Below, in pieces: positions 1 to 8,209 of a DNA stretch of 64,000 nucleotides (the first letter of the stretch is position 1; every line of letters begins with the position of its first letter). Position numbers and translations under genes: made by a program. Source of the stretch: Thiobacillus sp. (GTDB lineage: Bacteria; Pseudomonadota; Gammaproteobacteria; Burkholderiales; Thiobacillaceae); assembly GCA_030680405.1 (NCBI GenBank), contig JAUXVT010000066.1, positions 32,996 through 96,995 of the forward strand. Direction: 5' to 3'. Below the pieces are notes generated by a model. It saw only the letters and a list, made by a program, of their open reading frames with translations, had not been told where the DNA came from and searched no databases.

Positions 1-706
1 AGGGCGTGATGAAGAGCGTTTCCTCAAAAACCGGACCGTCGAGCGGATCCGGCTTGTCGAACAGGGCGAGCACCCGCAGCAGGCCCAGCTCGAGCACGCC
101 GTCGAGCGCAACCTCGACACCGGGGATGAAGGCCTCGACCAGCAGGCCGAGCGCATCGGCATCGCGCTGGGCGCGCGCCTGGATGCGCTGCACCTGCTTG
201 AGCGCGCGAGCGAGTTGATCGATATCGTCTGCCCGGATCACGCCGCGGCTGGCATTCAGCCGGCGCGCCTTCACCACCAGCGGAAATCCCGGCGCCGCAG
301 CGGCGTTCACATCGCCGTCATTGGTCGCGGCAAATGCGGGGTGCGGCAGGCCGATCGTCTGCTGCAGCTGGCGAAAGCGCAGCTTGTCGGTCAGCGTCAC
401 CACCGCCGCGGGCGCATTGCCAGGCAAGCCGAGCGCCTCGCGCAGCCGCGCCGCCAGAGCCACCCCGTGATCATCCGCGGCCAGCACCGCATCGACCGGT
501 TGCGTCAGCGCGCGCAGCACCTGGGGCACGGCGGCCTCGGGCTGGTCGAAGGACACGCTCATCAGGGGCGGCAGGCCCCAACTGGGTGCAAGTTTATGGC
601 AGTAATCGGCGCAGACGACGAGTTCGATGTTCAGCCGGGCGGCCGCAGCAATGAAGTCCTGCTTGGCGTAGCCCGCGGCGGGAAGCAGCAGCAGCAGGCG
701 TGGCAT
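1..706 (-). CDS. ATP-grasp domain protein (partial, C-terminus beyond window edge)
   Basis: Reading leftwards from ATG at 706 gives 235 uninterrupted codons that run off position 1. The translation starts MPRLLLLLPAAGYAKQDFI and contains 'TLTDKLRFRQLQQTIGLP', 'FPLVVKARRLNASRGV' and 'LLVEAFIPGVEVALDGVLE'. These are the preATP-grasp/ATP-grasp elements of carboxylate-amine ligases such as carbamoyl-phosphate synthase-like or D-Ala-D-Ala ligase-like enzymes: the Lys of VVKA and the acidic EAFIPGVEV strand would bind ATP. It starts only 7 bp after the stop of the CCAEP-tail radical SAM gene, so the two are probably co-transcribed and may act on the same substrate. The substrate cannot be told from the sequence. 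The metal-binding C-terminal half lies outside the window. Family call is confident, function is not. Confidence 0.8.
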   Translation of the reverse strand, partial: MPRLLLLLPAAGYAKQDFIAAAARLNIELVVCADYCHKLAPSWGLPPLMSVSFDQPEAAVPQVLRALTQPVDAVLAADDHGVALAARLREALGLPGNAPAAVVTLTDKLRFRQLQQTIGLPHPAFAATNDGDVNAAAAPGFPLVVKARRLNASRGVIRADDIDQLARALKQVQRIQARAQRDADALGLLVEAFIPGVEVALDGVLELGLLRVLALFDKPDPLDGPVFEETLFITP

Positions 707-713
707 GGTGCGG

Positions 714-2126
714 TCAAAAGCTGGCGAGCTGGGTTTCGGTCGGCTCGGCGCAGCAATACCACGGCTCGGAATGGTGCGGAATGGGCTCGCCGAATTGCGC
801 GGGATCGAGCGGCGGAGGCGTCTCGCCCAGCGCAGCGTGGGTGCGCGCCCAGATGCCGGCAAACACCTCGGCGCGCGGCTTCGCGGCTTTTTCGGCATCC
901 ATCACCCAGGCCATGATCTCGCTTTGCAGGGCATCGACGCGCGGGTCGTCGGCCTGCCAAGGATAGCCCAGCATGGCCTCGTCGAAGGCGCCGACACGCG
1001 CGGCAAAATCCGGCAGCTGCAGCAGGTAGGAGCCTTGCGGCACCAGCAGGCGGATCGCCAGTTGCACCGGCGGCACGGCTTCGACCAGATGCAGTTTGAG
1101 CAGCGTGGCGAGCAGCTCGCGATAGCCGGCCAGCGTGGTCCACGGCGTGAACGGCACGAAGGTGGGCACCAGCGCAATGCCGAGTGCGCGGCAATGCGCA
1201 AGCGCTGTCTCGAAATCCGCGTGGGTGTGGCCCTTGGCGAGATGCGCCAGAATCGCGTCGTCGACCGACTCGACCGCGGTGACGATGAACAGCAGGCCGC
1301 ATTGCTTGAGGCGCGGCAGCAGTTCGGCGTGATTCAGCAGATGCTCGACCTTGATCGTTGCGTCCCAGCTCAGATCGGGAAAACGCGCGTGCAGCGCCTC
1401 GGCAATCTTGAGCGCATGGGTCGGCCCGTTGAGAAAATCGGGGTCGCCAAAGCTGATGTGCTGCGCGCCGACATCGACTTGCTGGGTGATGTCGGCGATC
1501 ACCACCTCCACCGGAACGATGCGGAATTTCCCTTCGTATACGGGCACCACCGGGCAGTGGCGGCACAGGTGTTTGCAGCCGCGGCTGGCCTCGGCGAAGC
1601 CGGTGATTTTTTGCGTGCCGTCGGACAGGATCAGTTTGGCGTAGCGTTGCAGGTCGGGCAGGCCGCGGCGTGCGGGCAGCAGAAATTCGATCTTGCTGCG
1701 GCGCACCAGGGTGTCGGCTGGCGCGTTGCCTGATTGCACCCAGGCCAGCAGATCGGGCTCGGATTCGCCGCCAAAGATCGCATTCATCCCCAGGCTTTTC
1801 AGCCACGCCGCATTGACCGGCGCATACAGGCCAAACGCGGCGAAACGGGCATGCGGGGCGAGCGCACGGATTTTCGGCAAGGCTGCTGCGGCAATCCGCG
1901 TGGCGGTGTGCATGCCCAGGTAAATCGCCACGTATTCGGCATCTTTAAGAATGGCCGGATCGAGCTTTTGCTGCGACAGGTCGACGCAGGCCACCGCAAT
2001 GCCGGCGCGCGCAAACCACGCTGCCGGCTGCGCCAGATTGAACGGCTGCCGCCCGAGCTCGTATGGGCTCACCAAAACAACACGCGCCCCGGAGGGCGCG
2101 CATGGTTTTGCTGTGCGGGATGTCAT
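714..2126 (-). CDS. CCAEP-tail (CUAEP/CCAEP family) radical SAM protein
   Basis: A 470-aa protein. Residues about 15-130 resemble the B12-binding-like N-terminal region of B12/radical SAM enzymes. The radical SAM cluster motif is CKHLCRHC (Cys184, Cys188, Cys191), ligating the 4Fe-4S cluster that cleaves S-adenosylmethionine. The C-terminus carries WYCCAEPTE (Cys458, Cys459), the signature tail of the family annotated as CUAEP/CCAEP-tail radical SAM (seleno)proteins; this copy uses Cys, not selenocysteine, at the first position. The reaction is not known to me. It lies 10 bp after the DUF971 gene and 7 bp before the ATP-grasp gene, suggesting a three-gene operon. A co-directional ATP-grasp neighbour hints at a modification or ligation pathway (inference). 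Confidence 0.88.
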   Translation of the reverse strand: MTSRTAKPCAPSGARVVLVSPYELGRQPFNLAQPAAWFARAGIAVACVDLSQQKLDPAILKDAEYVAIYLGMHTATRIAAAALPKIRALAPHARFAAFGLYAPVNAAWLKSLGMNAIFGGESEPDLLAWVQSGNAPADTLVRRSKIEFLLPARRGLPDLQRYAKLILSDGTQKITGFAEASRGCKHLCRHCPVVPVYEGKFRIVPVEVVIADITQQVDVGAQHISFGDPDFLNGPTHALKIAEALHARFPDLSWDATIKVEHLLNHAELLPRLKQCGLLFIVTAVESVDDAILAHLAKGHTHADFETALAHCRALGIALVPTFVPFTPWTTLAGYRELLATLLKLHLVEAVPPVQLAIRLLVPQGSYLLQLPDFAARVGAFDEAMLGYPWQADDPRVDALQSEIMAWVMDAEKAAKPRAEVFAGIWARTHAALGETPPPLDPAQFGEPIPHHSEPWYCCAEPTETQLASF

Positions 2127-2136
2127 GGCAGGACGC

Positions 2137-2535
2137 CTATTTGGCCTTGGGGCGATGCTCGAACATTTTGGCGATGCCAGGGTCGCGCGAGGCGCCAGCG
2201 GCTTCCATGCGCTTGAGATACTCGTCCCACAGCGCGGCCTGATTGACGCCGAGCTCGTACAGATATTCCCAGGAATAGATCCCGGTATTGTGGCCGTCGG
2301 AGAAGGTGAAGTTGATGCCGTACAGGCCGACCGGCTCGGCGGCGTTGATCAGCACTTCGCCCTTGCCGACCTGCAGCACTTCCTGGCCGGGGCCGTGGCC
2401 GCGCACTTCGGCGGACGGCGAATAGACGCGCAGCAATTCGAACGGCAGCTCGAAACGTGCACCGTCGGAAAACGCGATTTCCAGCTTGCGCGAAACTTGA
2501 TGGAGCTTGATGTCGGTAGGGGTGGGGGTGGCCAT
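2137..2535 (-). CDS. DUF971 domain protein
   Basis: A 132-aa protein that is essentially one DUF971 (gamma-butyrobetaine hydroxylase N-terminal-like) domain: 'ARFELPFELLRVYSPSAEVRGHG', then 'INAAEPVGLYGINFTFSDGHNTGIYSWEYLYELG'. The YGINFTFSDGHNTGIYSWEYL stretch is the family hallmark. No cysteine ligands are kept, so a metal-binding role is unlikely for this copy. It is first in the operon with the radical SAM and ATP-grasp genes. DUF971 proteins often sit beside cofactor or quinone genes; the function is not established. Start ATG at 2535 agrees with the normal family length. Confidence 0.85.
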   Translation of the reverse strand: MATPTPTDIKLHQVSRKLEIAFSDGARFELPFELLRVYSPSAEVRGHGPGQEVLQVGKGEVLINAAEPVGLYGINFTFSDGHNTGIYSWEYLYELGVNQAALWDEYLKRMEAAGASRDPGIAKMFEHRPKAK

Positions 2536-2629
2536 GATTGAAATGCTCGTATAACTCCAGCCCGAATTTTAAACCCGCAGTGCGGAGATTAAACCCTTGC
2601 GTGACAAGGGGATGAAGCCGATTGTGACC

Positions 2630-2684
2630 TGAAAACTGGTGCGTCCGGCGCGATTCGAACGCGCGACCCCTGCCTTCGGAGGGC
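2630..2684. repeat. attL: left 55-bp direct repeat with tRNA-Arg 3' fragment
   Basis: A perfect 55-bp copy of 28965-29019. On the minus strand, 2637-2684 reproduces the last 48 nt of tRNA-Arg(CCG) (anticodon arm to CCA), with the homology running 7 bp past the CCA. The sequence diverges at once outside both ends. This is the classic signature of integration by a tyrosine recombinase into the 3' half of a tRNA gene; the displaced 3' fragment stays at the integrase-side end. The integrase begins 127 bp inside. Confidence 0.93.
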
Positions 2685-2778
2685 CGGGCGGGCATGTAAA
2701 TGGTGGTTTCATGTTGTATTAAGGCCATGATAATTAATATTTTTAATTAATTAAAGCACGCAGAAGTTCATGGTACTT

Positions 2779-2797
2779 TTCCGTATCACTTCCGTAC
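2779..2797 (+). promoter_or_regulatory. Putative integrase/excisionase arm site, left end
   Basis: A pair of TTCCGTA units spaced 11 bp (TTCCGTATCACTTCCGTAC), 95 bp inside attL and just before the integrase start at 2811. The same pair recurs in direct orientation at 28919-28937, 28 bp inside the right end, with 17 of 19 bases identical. Repeats confined to the two termini of an element fit arm-type binding sites for integrase or its directionality factor. Inferred from position and repetition only. Confidence 0.55.
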
Positions 2798-2810
2798 GGA
2801 CATTTTTGCT

Positions 2811-3938
2811 GTGGCCACTGCAATTAAGAAATCCTCAGACCGAAAGCTACTCGTTTCTCGCCGCGAGCCATACTGGGATCGCATTGAGGCCGGGTGCTAC
2901 ATTGGCTATCGCATGCTCGAAGATGGAACCGGCACATGGATCGCACGATGGCGCTCTGAGAGTGGTGGGCAAAAGTACCACGCACTTGGCAGTCAGCCTG
3001 ATTATGATACAGCTGTGAAACTTGCTCGTGATTGGTTCATTCAGTGCCAGGGTGGGTCCACCGAGATCATCGACGTTTCTGAGGCTTGCATGCGGTACGT
3101 AGAAGATCGCCGGAAGGAGAAGGGGGAATCCACGGCGAAGGATGCTGAAGGCCGATTTCGTCGTCTCGTGTATGAAAAATCATTCGGTCGTATCAAGTTA
3201 GCTGCTTTGCGTACTGCCCATATCACCGACTGGCGTAATGCTCAGGTTGTTATTGAGGAAGACGACGATGATCCTGACACACCACGCCGCGCCAAAGACA
3301 CCACAAACAGAAGTCTTGCCACACTGAAGGCCGCACTCAACCTCGCCTATCGCATGGGCCTGATATCGAGTACTGCCCAATGGGATCGCGTGGAAGCCTT
3401 CAAGGGGGTGGGGCAGCGTAGGGAAGTATCCCTTACGGTTACCGAAAGGAGAAAGCTGATCACCGCAGCATCTGATGAACTGAAACCGTTCATTCGAGCG
3501 ATGTTGCTTACCGGGTGCCGGCCTGGCGAACTGGCGAACGCTTTAGTTGGCGATCTTGATCCTGTTGGCCTGCTCGCGGTCACTGGCAAGACAGGTCGTC
3601 GCACGATACCGGTATCGCCTGAGGCACTCAATCTCTTAAAGATATGTGCTGGCGACCGCCCTGCACACGAGCCTATTCTCACCCAGTACGGCCTGGCTTG
3701 GACCCGCTTCGAATGGCGCGATGCCATACAAGAGGCGCGCACCGCTGCCTGCCTGTCAGACTCGGTAGTGATGTACAGTCTTCGACATGTCGCCATCTCC
3801 GAAATGCTCGTTTCAGGTATCGACCCAATGTCGGTCGCCAAGATCGCCGGCACCAGTGTGGAGATGATTTCGAGGCACTACGGCCATCTCATCAAGGAAA
3901 GAATCGTTGAGCAACTTACGAAAGTGCAGGTACTTTAA
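2811..3938 (+). CDS. int: Tyrosine recombinase/integrase
   Basis: A 375-aa integrase starting with GTG at 2811. The N-terminal part resembles arm-binding and SAM-like core-binding domains; the C-terminal catalytic domain shows Arg237 (TGCRPGEL), Lys260 (TGKTGRR), Arg325 within YSLRHVA, and the nucleophile Tyr357 in SRHYGHL. The first His of the usual HxxR box is Tyr322, as in a subset of island integrases. It should catalyse integration and excision at tRNA-Arg(CCG). It sits immediately inside attL and its stop overlaps the next start by one base (TAATG). Confidence 0.93.
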   Translation: MATAIKKSSDRKLLVSRREPYWDRIEAGCYIGYRMLEDGTGTWIARWRSESGGQKYHALGSQPDYDTAVKLARDWFIQCQGGSTEIIDVSEACMRYVEDRRKEKGESTAKDAEGRFRRLVYEKSFGRIKLAALRTAHITDWRNAQVVIEEDDDDPDTPRRAKDTTNRSLATLKAALNLAYRMGLISSTAQWDRVEAFKGVGQRREVSLTVTERRKLITAASDELKPFIRAMLLTGCRPGELANALVGDLDPVGLLAVTGKTGRRTIPVSPEALNLLKICAGDRPAHEPILTQYGLAWTRFEWRDAIQEARTAACLSDSVVMYSLRHVAISEMLVSGIDPMSVAKIAGTSVEMISRHYGHLIKERIVEQLTKVQVL

Positions 3939-4423
3939 TGAATAGTGAGCTATTTGTTGATGGCGGGTTGCTGGAGCCAGGCAATCACGAGGGCGTTCGC
4001 AGAATGAGCGTCCTAGCTGCCACGCGACTAATTGAGATTCGAAGACGCGCATGCATTGGCCATGACGACGCACTCGATTTCCTGCTAACAGCACTGAATG
4101 CTATTGGCGCTGGAGAGTCTCCCAACAACGCTTTTGGCTGGACGCGACCAGGTGGAGGCGCAGGTGCCCCGAAGGGTAATCTTGCTTTTCGTGACTGGGA
4201 CATCCGCATGACGGTCCAAGCCCACATGCGCGAAAAAGGGAGAAGTAAAGAGAAGATGAAGGTGTGCGGTGAGGTTTCAATCGATAGTGGTGGAGAATTT
4301 CTGCTTAGTTTTGACACGATTAAAGATGTATGTCGCGGTATGACGGTTAACTCCGAGCTTCCCCTGCCCGACAACATGTATCCAATCGACCCCGAACCCT
4401 ACCGTCGCAAAAAAACAAAATAA
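3938..4423 (+). CDS. Hypothetical protein, coupled to integrase
   Basis: A 161-aa protein of unknown function. The stop of the integrase gene overlaps its ATG (TAATG), so translation is probably coupled. No membrane segment or signal peptide; there is a Gly/Pro-rich stretch (RPGGGAGAPKGN, about residues 67-78) and a basic C-terminal tail (YRRKKTK). Tight coupling suggests a role in integration/excision control, but no motif supports this. Confidence 0.7.
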   Translation: MNSELFVDGGLLEPGNHEGVRRMSVLAATRLIEIRRRACIGHDDALDFLLTALNAIGAGESPNNAFGWTRPGGGAGAPKGNLAFRDWDIRMTVQAHMREKGRSKEKMKVCGEVSIDSGGEFLLSFDTIKDVCRGMTVNSELPLPDNMYPIDPEPYRRKKTK

Positions 4424-4442
4424 TCAATTCTGCCGCGAGTAA

Positions 4443-4457
4443 CGAATTCGGAATTCG
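4443..4457. promoter_or_regulatory. 15-bp perfect palindrome upstream of the AlpA-like gene
   Basis: CGAATTC-G-GAATTCG is a perfect inverted repeat in the 102-bp gap between the 161-aa gene and the AlpA-like gene, with partly complementary flanks (GCGAGTA / TACCTCGC). It could be an operator for the small regulator or a weak transcription terminator of the integrase transcript; there is no U-tract. Confidence 0.35.
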
Positions 4458-4525
4458 CTACCTCGCTTATCAAGGTTTTATGCAACAGTATCTAGGCTGA
4501 CTTCAATAAACGGAGATGGCCAAAG

Positions 4526-4753
4526 ATGAACACCAAGCCCCTGGCGGCGCCACACGCCGCCTATTCAGTCCGCGACTTCTGCGCGGCACACAACATCACC
4601 AAAGTCTTTTTCTATAAGTTGATGAAAGAGGGCACCGGCCCCCGAATCATGAAGGTCGGCAGTCGCACGCTTATCAGCGTTGAGGCTGCGTCTGACTGGC
4701 GCCAGCTGATGGAAAAAGGCGCACAAATACTGCCCCCACGTCGTCGCGCATAA
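4526..4753 (+). CDS. AlpA/excisionase-like helix-turn-helix protein
   Basis: A 75-aa protein with the compact winged-HTH layout of AlpA/excisionase family proteins: 'YSVRDFCAAHNITKVFFYKLMKEG' (recognition region) followed by 'PRIMKVGSRTLISVEAASDWRQLM'. AlpA-like proteins activate or assist excision of integrated elements. It stands alone behind a GGAGA ribosome-binding site at about 4512, downstream of the palindrome at 4443. Family confident; exact role (Xis or transcription factor) inferred. Confidence 0.82.
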   Translation: MNTKPLAAPHAAYSVRDFCAAHNITKVFFYKLMKEGTGPRIMKVGSRTLISVEAASDWRQLMEKGAQILPPRRRA

Positions 4754-4928
4754 GGCCAGCGGTCATGTTACGCAAGACGAATGGTCGCGGCTGCCAGCCC
4801 CCTGCAACCCCCAAGACTACTGATAGCCCAAAACGTATCAGGCGAGGCTTGCTGGTTGAATATTTAAAACTCGCAAAATCAAACCTCATCATCCTCCAGA
4901 AAAAACGCGGATGGCAAAGGGGCCTGCA

Positions 4929-7487
4929 ATGAGAGGCGACATCGAACGCATCCGCGAGTCTCTGCATTTCATCCCTCCCGGTGATCGCGATACATGGTTG
5001 AAAATGGGGATGGCGGTTAAATCCGAGCTTGGGGATACAGGATTTGACTTGTGGGCTGCATGGAGCCAGCAAGCCGATTCCTACGACGCCAAAGATGCGC
5101 GAGACGTGTGGAAGAGCATTCGAGCCGATGGCAAGGTGACGGCGGGGACGCTTTTCCATGTGGCCAAGGCGAACGGCTGGCGCGATGACGGAACGCACCA
5201 GAAACCGACCCCTGAAGTGCTTGCGGAGAGAAATCACATCGCGGCGGAACGTATGGTTCAAGAGGTTGCCGAAATGGCCCGCGAACGTGCCAACACTGCG
5301 AAGAAGGCGGCGGCGATCTGGAAGGCTGCAACCGAGGCGAAAGCCAATCATCCCTACCTTTTACGCAAGCGGGTTCCCCCGGTTGCAACCCTGCGGGAGA
5401 TTGACGCGGGCGCGGCGGCAGCGATCCTGTGCTATGTCCCGAAGTCTGGCGGCGATGCGCTTACCGGGCGCTTATTGGTGATTCCAGTCAAGCAAGGAAA
5501 CACCCTTTCAACCCTGGAACTGATAGACGAAAACGGGCTCAAGGCAGCCCTTGCCGGGCGAGGCACCAAGGCTGGCGGGTATTGGGCGACGGAATCGCTG
5601 CCCGAGGCAGTGGACACCCTGCTGATAGGTGAAGGTGTGGCGACCGTGCTGTCAGCCAAGGAATCCTGCGGATGCCCGGCAATCGCGGCGCTGTCGGCTA
5701 GCAACCTGCCAGCTGTGGCAAAAGCCATGCGCGAACGATATCCGGCGACGGCGCTGGTAATCCTAGCCGATCTGGTGAAGGCAACCGGTGAACCTGATCC
5801 CCATGCAAAAGAGGCGGCGCAAGAGGTGGACGGCAAACTGGCAATCCCCGAATTTGGCGCTGACCAACCGCACGACGCTACCGACTTCAACGATATGGCT
5901 AAGAAATTCGGCGCGAAAGCCGTAGAACGAACCATAGCGAACGCAAGCACACCGGCCAAGGGAGCGCATCAGGCAGGCGGAATCAGTAGCACGAATAGCA
6001 GCAATAACAGTAGCAACGGCTGGCCGGTGCCGCAACCGCTGACGGCGAAGGTGGAGCCGGAACCCTATCCGATTGATGCCCTGCCCGATACCATCCGGGC
6101 GGCAGTGGAAGAGGTGGCTGGATTCGTCAAGGCACCTTTGCCGCTGGTGGCAGCGTCGGCATTGGCGGCACTGTCGTTGGCCGCGCAAGCGCATATCGAC
6201 GCCAAGCGGGCGGAAAAATTGCATGGGCCTGTCGGACTGTTCCTGCTAACTATTGCTGACAGTGGCGAACGGAAATCGACTTGTGACAGTTTTTTCACGA
6301 AACCGATCCGAGATTATGAAGAAGCCCAAGCCGAAGCCGCAAAGCCGATCCTGAAAGACCACAATGCGGCAATCGAGGCATGGGAAGCCAAGCGTGGCGG
6401 AATTAAGGAAAACATCCGCCAGCTTTCCAAGGCGGGGAAGCCGACGCATGGCGCGGAATCAGCTTTGCGCGATCTGGAACACAACAAGCCAGAACCACCA
6501 AGAACTGCACGTTTGATATACGCCGATGCGACACCCGAGGCGCTAGCCTTTGGGTTGGCGAAGCAATGGCCGTCGGCGGGCGTTGTATCTGCCGAGGCCG
6601 GGATTGTTTTCGGTTCGCATGGTATGGGAAAAGATAGTGCCATGCGAAATATGGCCCTGCTGAATCAGCTTTGGGATGGCACCAGCTTAACTATCGATCG
6701 GCGATCTACAGAGTCTTTCACCGTTCGCGGGGCGCGGCTGACCGTGGCTTTGCAAGTACAGGAACCGACCTTACGGGAGTTTTTCAACCGATCTGGGGCG
6801 CTGGCGCGTGGAACCGGCTTCCTTGCCCGATTCCTTGTGGCGTGGCCGGAATCGACGCAAGGCTACCGACCCTTCACCGAACCTCCGGCGAACTGGCCGC
6901 ACCTAGCCGAATTCCATCGGCGCATTGCCGCGATTCTGGCGAACCCGATTCCGATAAATGATGAGGGGGCGCTATCCCCGGCGCTGATTATGCTGGCTCC
7001 AGAAGCAAAAGCAGCATGGGTGGAATATCACAATGCAGTCGAGAGTGAGCTAGCCAGTGGCGGCGAGCTTTACGACGTGCGGGACGTGGCGAGCAAATCC
7101 GCCGACAACGCGGCACGGCTGGCAGCGCTGTTCCAAATATTCGAGCATGGCATGAGCGGCGCTGTTAGGCCGGAATGCTTCGAGTCAGCAAGCCTGATAA
7201 CTGCATGGCATTTGGGCGAAGCCCGGCGCTTCTTTGGGGAGCTTGCCCTACCTCCGGAACTTGCGAACGCGGCACGACTGGATAGCTGGCTGATCGAGCA
7301 TTGCCATCGGGCACGGACACTATGCGTCGGAAAGAATCACGTTCGACAGCATGGACCATTGCGGGACGGGGCACGACTTGATGCGGCGATCCGCGAGCTT
7401 ACCGACCTTGAACGACTGCGACTGTTGAAGGAAGGGAAACGACTAACCCTCCAACTGAACCCGGCGCTGCTGGGGGTGACGCCATGA
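4929..7487 (+). CDS. PriCT-2/toprim/DUF3987 replication (primase-helicase-like) protein
   Basis: An approximately 852-aa protein. The N-terminus (IPPGDRDTWLKMGMAVKSEL ... FHVAKANGWRDDG) is a PriCT-2-type primase C-terminal module. Middle residues (LLIGEGVATVLSAKES ... ALVILADLVKATGEPDPHAKEAAQ) form a toprim-like domain. After a Ser/Asn-rich linker near residue 355 comes the DUF3987 region with 'LLTIADSGERKST' (P-loop-like) and 'SAEAGIVFGSHGMGK'. Such proteins drive replication of integrative elements and phage satellites. I chose ATG 4929 because AAGGGG precedes it at good spacing; an in-frame ATG at 4911 adds six residues. The next gene overlaps by 4 bp. The toprim acidic DxD is weak (ILADLVKA), so primase activity is uncertain. 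Confidence 0.85.
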   Translation: MRGDIERIRESLHFIPPGDRDTWLKMGMAVKSELGDTGFDLWAAWSQQADSYDAKDARDVWKSIRADGKVTAGTLFHVAKANGWRDDGTHQKPTPEVLAERNHIAAERMVQEVAEMARERANTAKKAAAIWKAATEAKANHPYLLRKRVPPVATLREIDAGAAAAILCYVPKSGGDALTGRLLVIPVKQGNTLSTLELIDENGLKAALAGRGTKAGGYWATESLPEAVDTLLIGEGVATVLSAKESCGCPAIAALSASNLPAVAKAMRERYPATALVILADLVKATGEPDPHAKEAAQEVDGKLAIPEFGADQPHDATDFNDMAKKFGAKAVERTIANASTPAKGAHQAGGISSTNSSNNSSNGWPVPQPLTAKVEPEPYPIDALPDTIRAAVEEVAGFVKAPLPLVAASALAALSLAAQAHIDAKRAEKLHGPVGLFLLTIADSGERKSTCDSFFTKPIRDYEEAQAEAAKPILKDHNAAIEAWEAKRGGIKENIRQLSKAGKPTHGAESALRDLEHNKPEPPRTARLIYADATPEALAFGLAKQWPSAGVVSAEAGIVFGSHGMGKDSAMRNMALLNQLWDGTSLTIDRRSTESFTVRGARLTVALQVQEPTLREFFNRSGALARGTGFLARFLVAWPESTQGYRPFTEPPANWPHLAEFHRRIAAILANPIPINDEGALSPALIMLAPEAKAAWVEYHNAVESELASGGELYDVRDVASKSADNAARLAALFQIFEHGMSGAVRPECFESASLITAWHLGEARRFFGELALPPELANAARLDSWLIEHCHRARTLCVGKNHVRQHGPLRDGARLDAAIRELTDLERLRLLKEGKRLTLQLNPALLGVTP

Positions 7488-7993
7488 CCCTGCTATCGGC
7501 GCTGATCCGAAAACGCGATACCCGGAATGCTGCTACTGCTATCCCTGCTATTCCTGCTATTCCTGCTACTCAACTGAAGGAAGAGACAGGGGCCGTAGCA
7601 AGAATAGCAACAGTGACAGTAGCAAATCCAACCGAAACCGAGGTGGCGGAACTGCGAGCGCTGGTGCAACCCAATGGCAAGGCTGAGCAATGGACGGCTG
7701 ACGAAACCGAACGGGCAACGGCTGGGGCGCTTGCTGTCGAGCATGGAATAATCATCCTGCCGCTTGATGATGACCGGCGCACCTGCAACCAATGCGCGAA
7801 TCTGGCAAGGCTGCGCTGTCTTGCCGCATGGCGCGGCGAAATTGTGGCGAACCGCGATTACACGCCAATCCGAGATATTCCTCGGCGCTGTGAGGGCTAC
7901 ATGCCAGAGGCGAATGACGAAGACCGGCGTCTTGGCCGTGAACGCTGGCCGGAATTGATCGAGTCTCCGGGCGCGGCTAACCCTGCCCCATGA
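7484..7993 (+). CDS. Hypothetical protein, coupled to the replication gene
   Basis: A 169-aa protein whose ATG overlaps the stop of the DUF3987 gene (ATGA). The N-terminus carries a low-complexity TAIPAIPAIPAT repeat encoded by near-identical 9-bp units around 7531-7570, in the same style as the Ser/Asn linker of the preceding protein. The C-terminal half has CNQCANLARLRC and a later Cys (RRCEGYMP), a possible four-Cys metal site. Coupling suggests an accessory replication role; no known family recognised. Confidence 0.7.
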   Translation: MTLLSALIRKRDTRNAATAIPAIPAIPATQLKEETGAVARIATVTVANPTETEVAELRALVQPNGKAEQWTADETERATAGALAVEHGIIILPLDDDRRTCNQCANLARLRCLAAWRGEIVANRDYTPIRDIPRRCEGYMPEANDEDRRLGRERWPELIESPGAANPAP

Positions 7994-8209
7994 AACCGAA
8001 TTGGGGAAGCTGAACCGCGACGAAACACACCTTGATTGCAATTGCGAGCGGACTCTTGCCATGCGTTAAAACTCAATGGCTTTGCGCTGATGAAAATGCA
8101 ACCCCTTAAAACGGGCGCAAAGCCAGTCTGGGTAAGGTGTTCGTCTGGATTTTGGGAATTCAACACCACAAACTTGCCAATTGATTTCGGCAAAAATGAG
8201 GACTAAACA

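Noticed and set aside
705..1733. 342-codon plus-strand frame at the left edge
   Set aside because: Opposite the radical SAM gene, which has clear cysteine motifs; the plus frame has none.
2637..2684. A second tRNA-Arg gene at the left end
   Set aside because: Only the last 48 nt are present, with no D arm or 5' acceptor strand; it is the displaced 3' fragment of attL.
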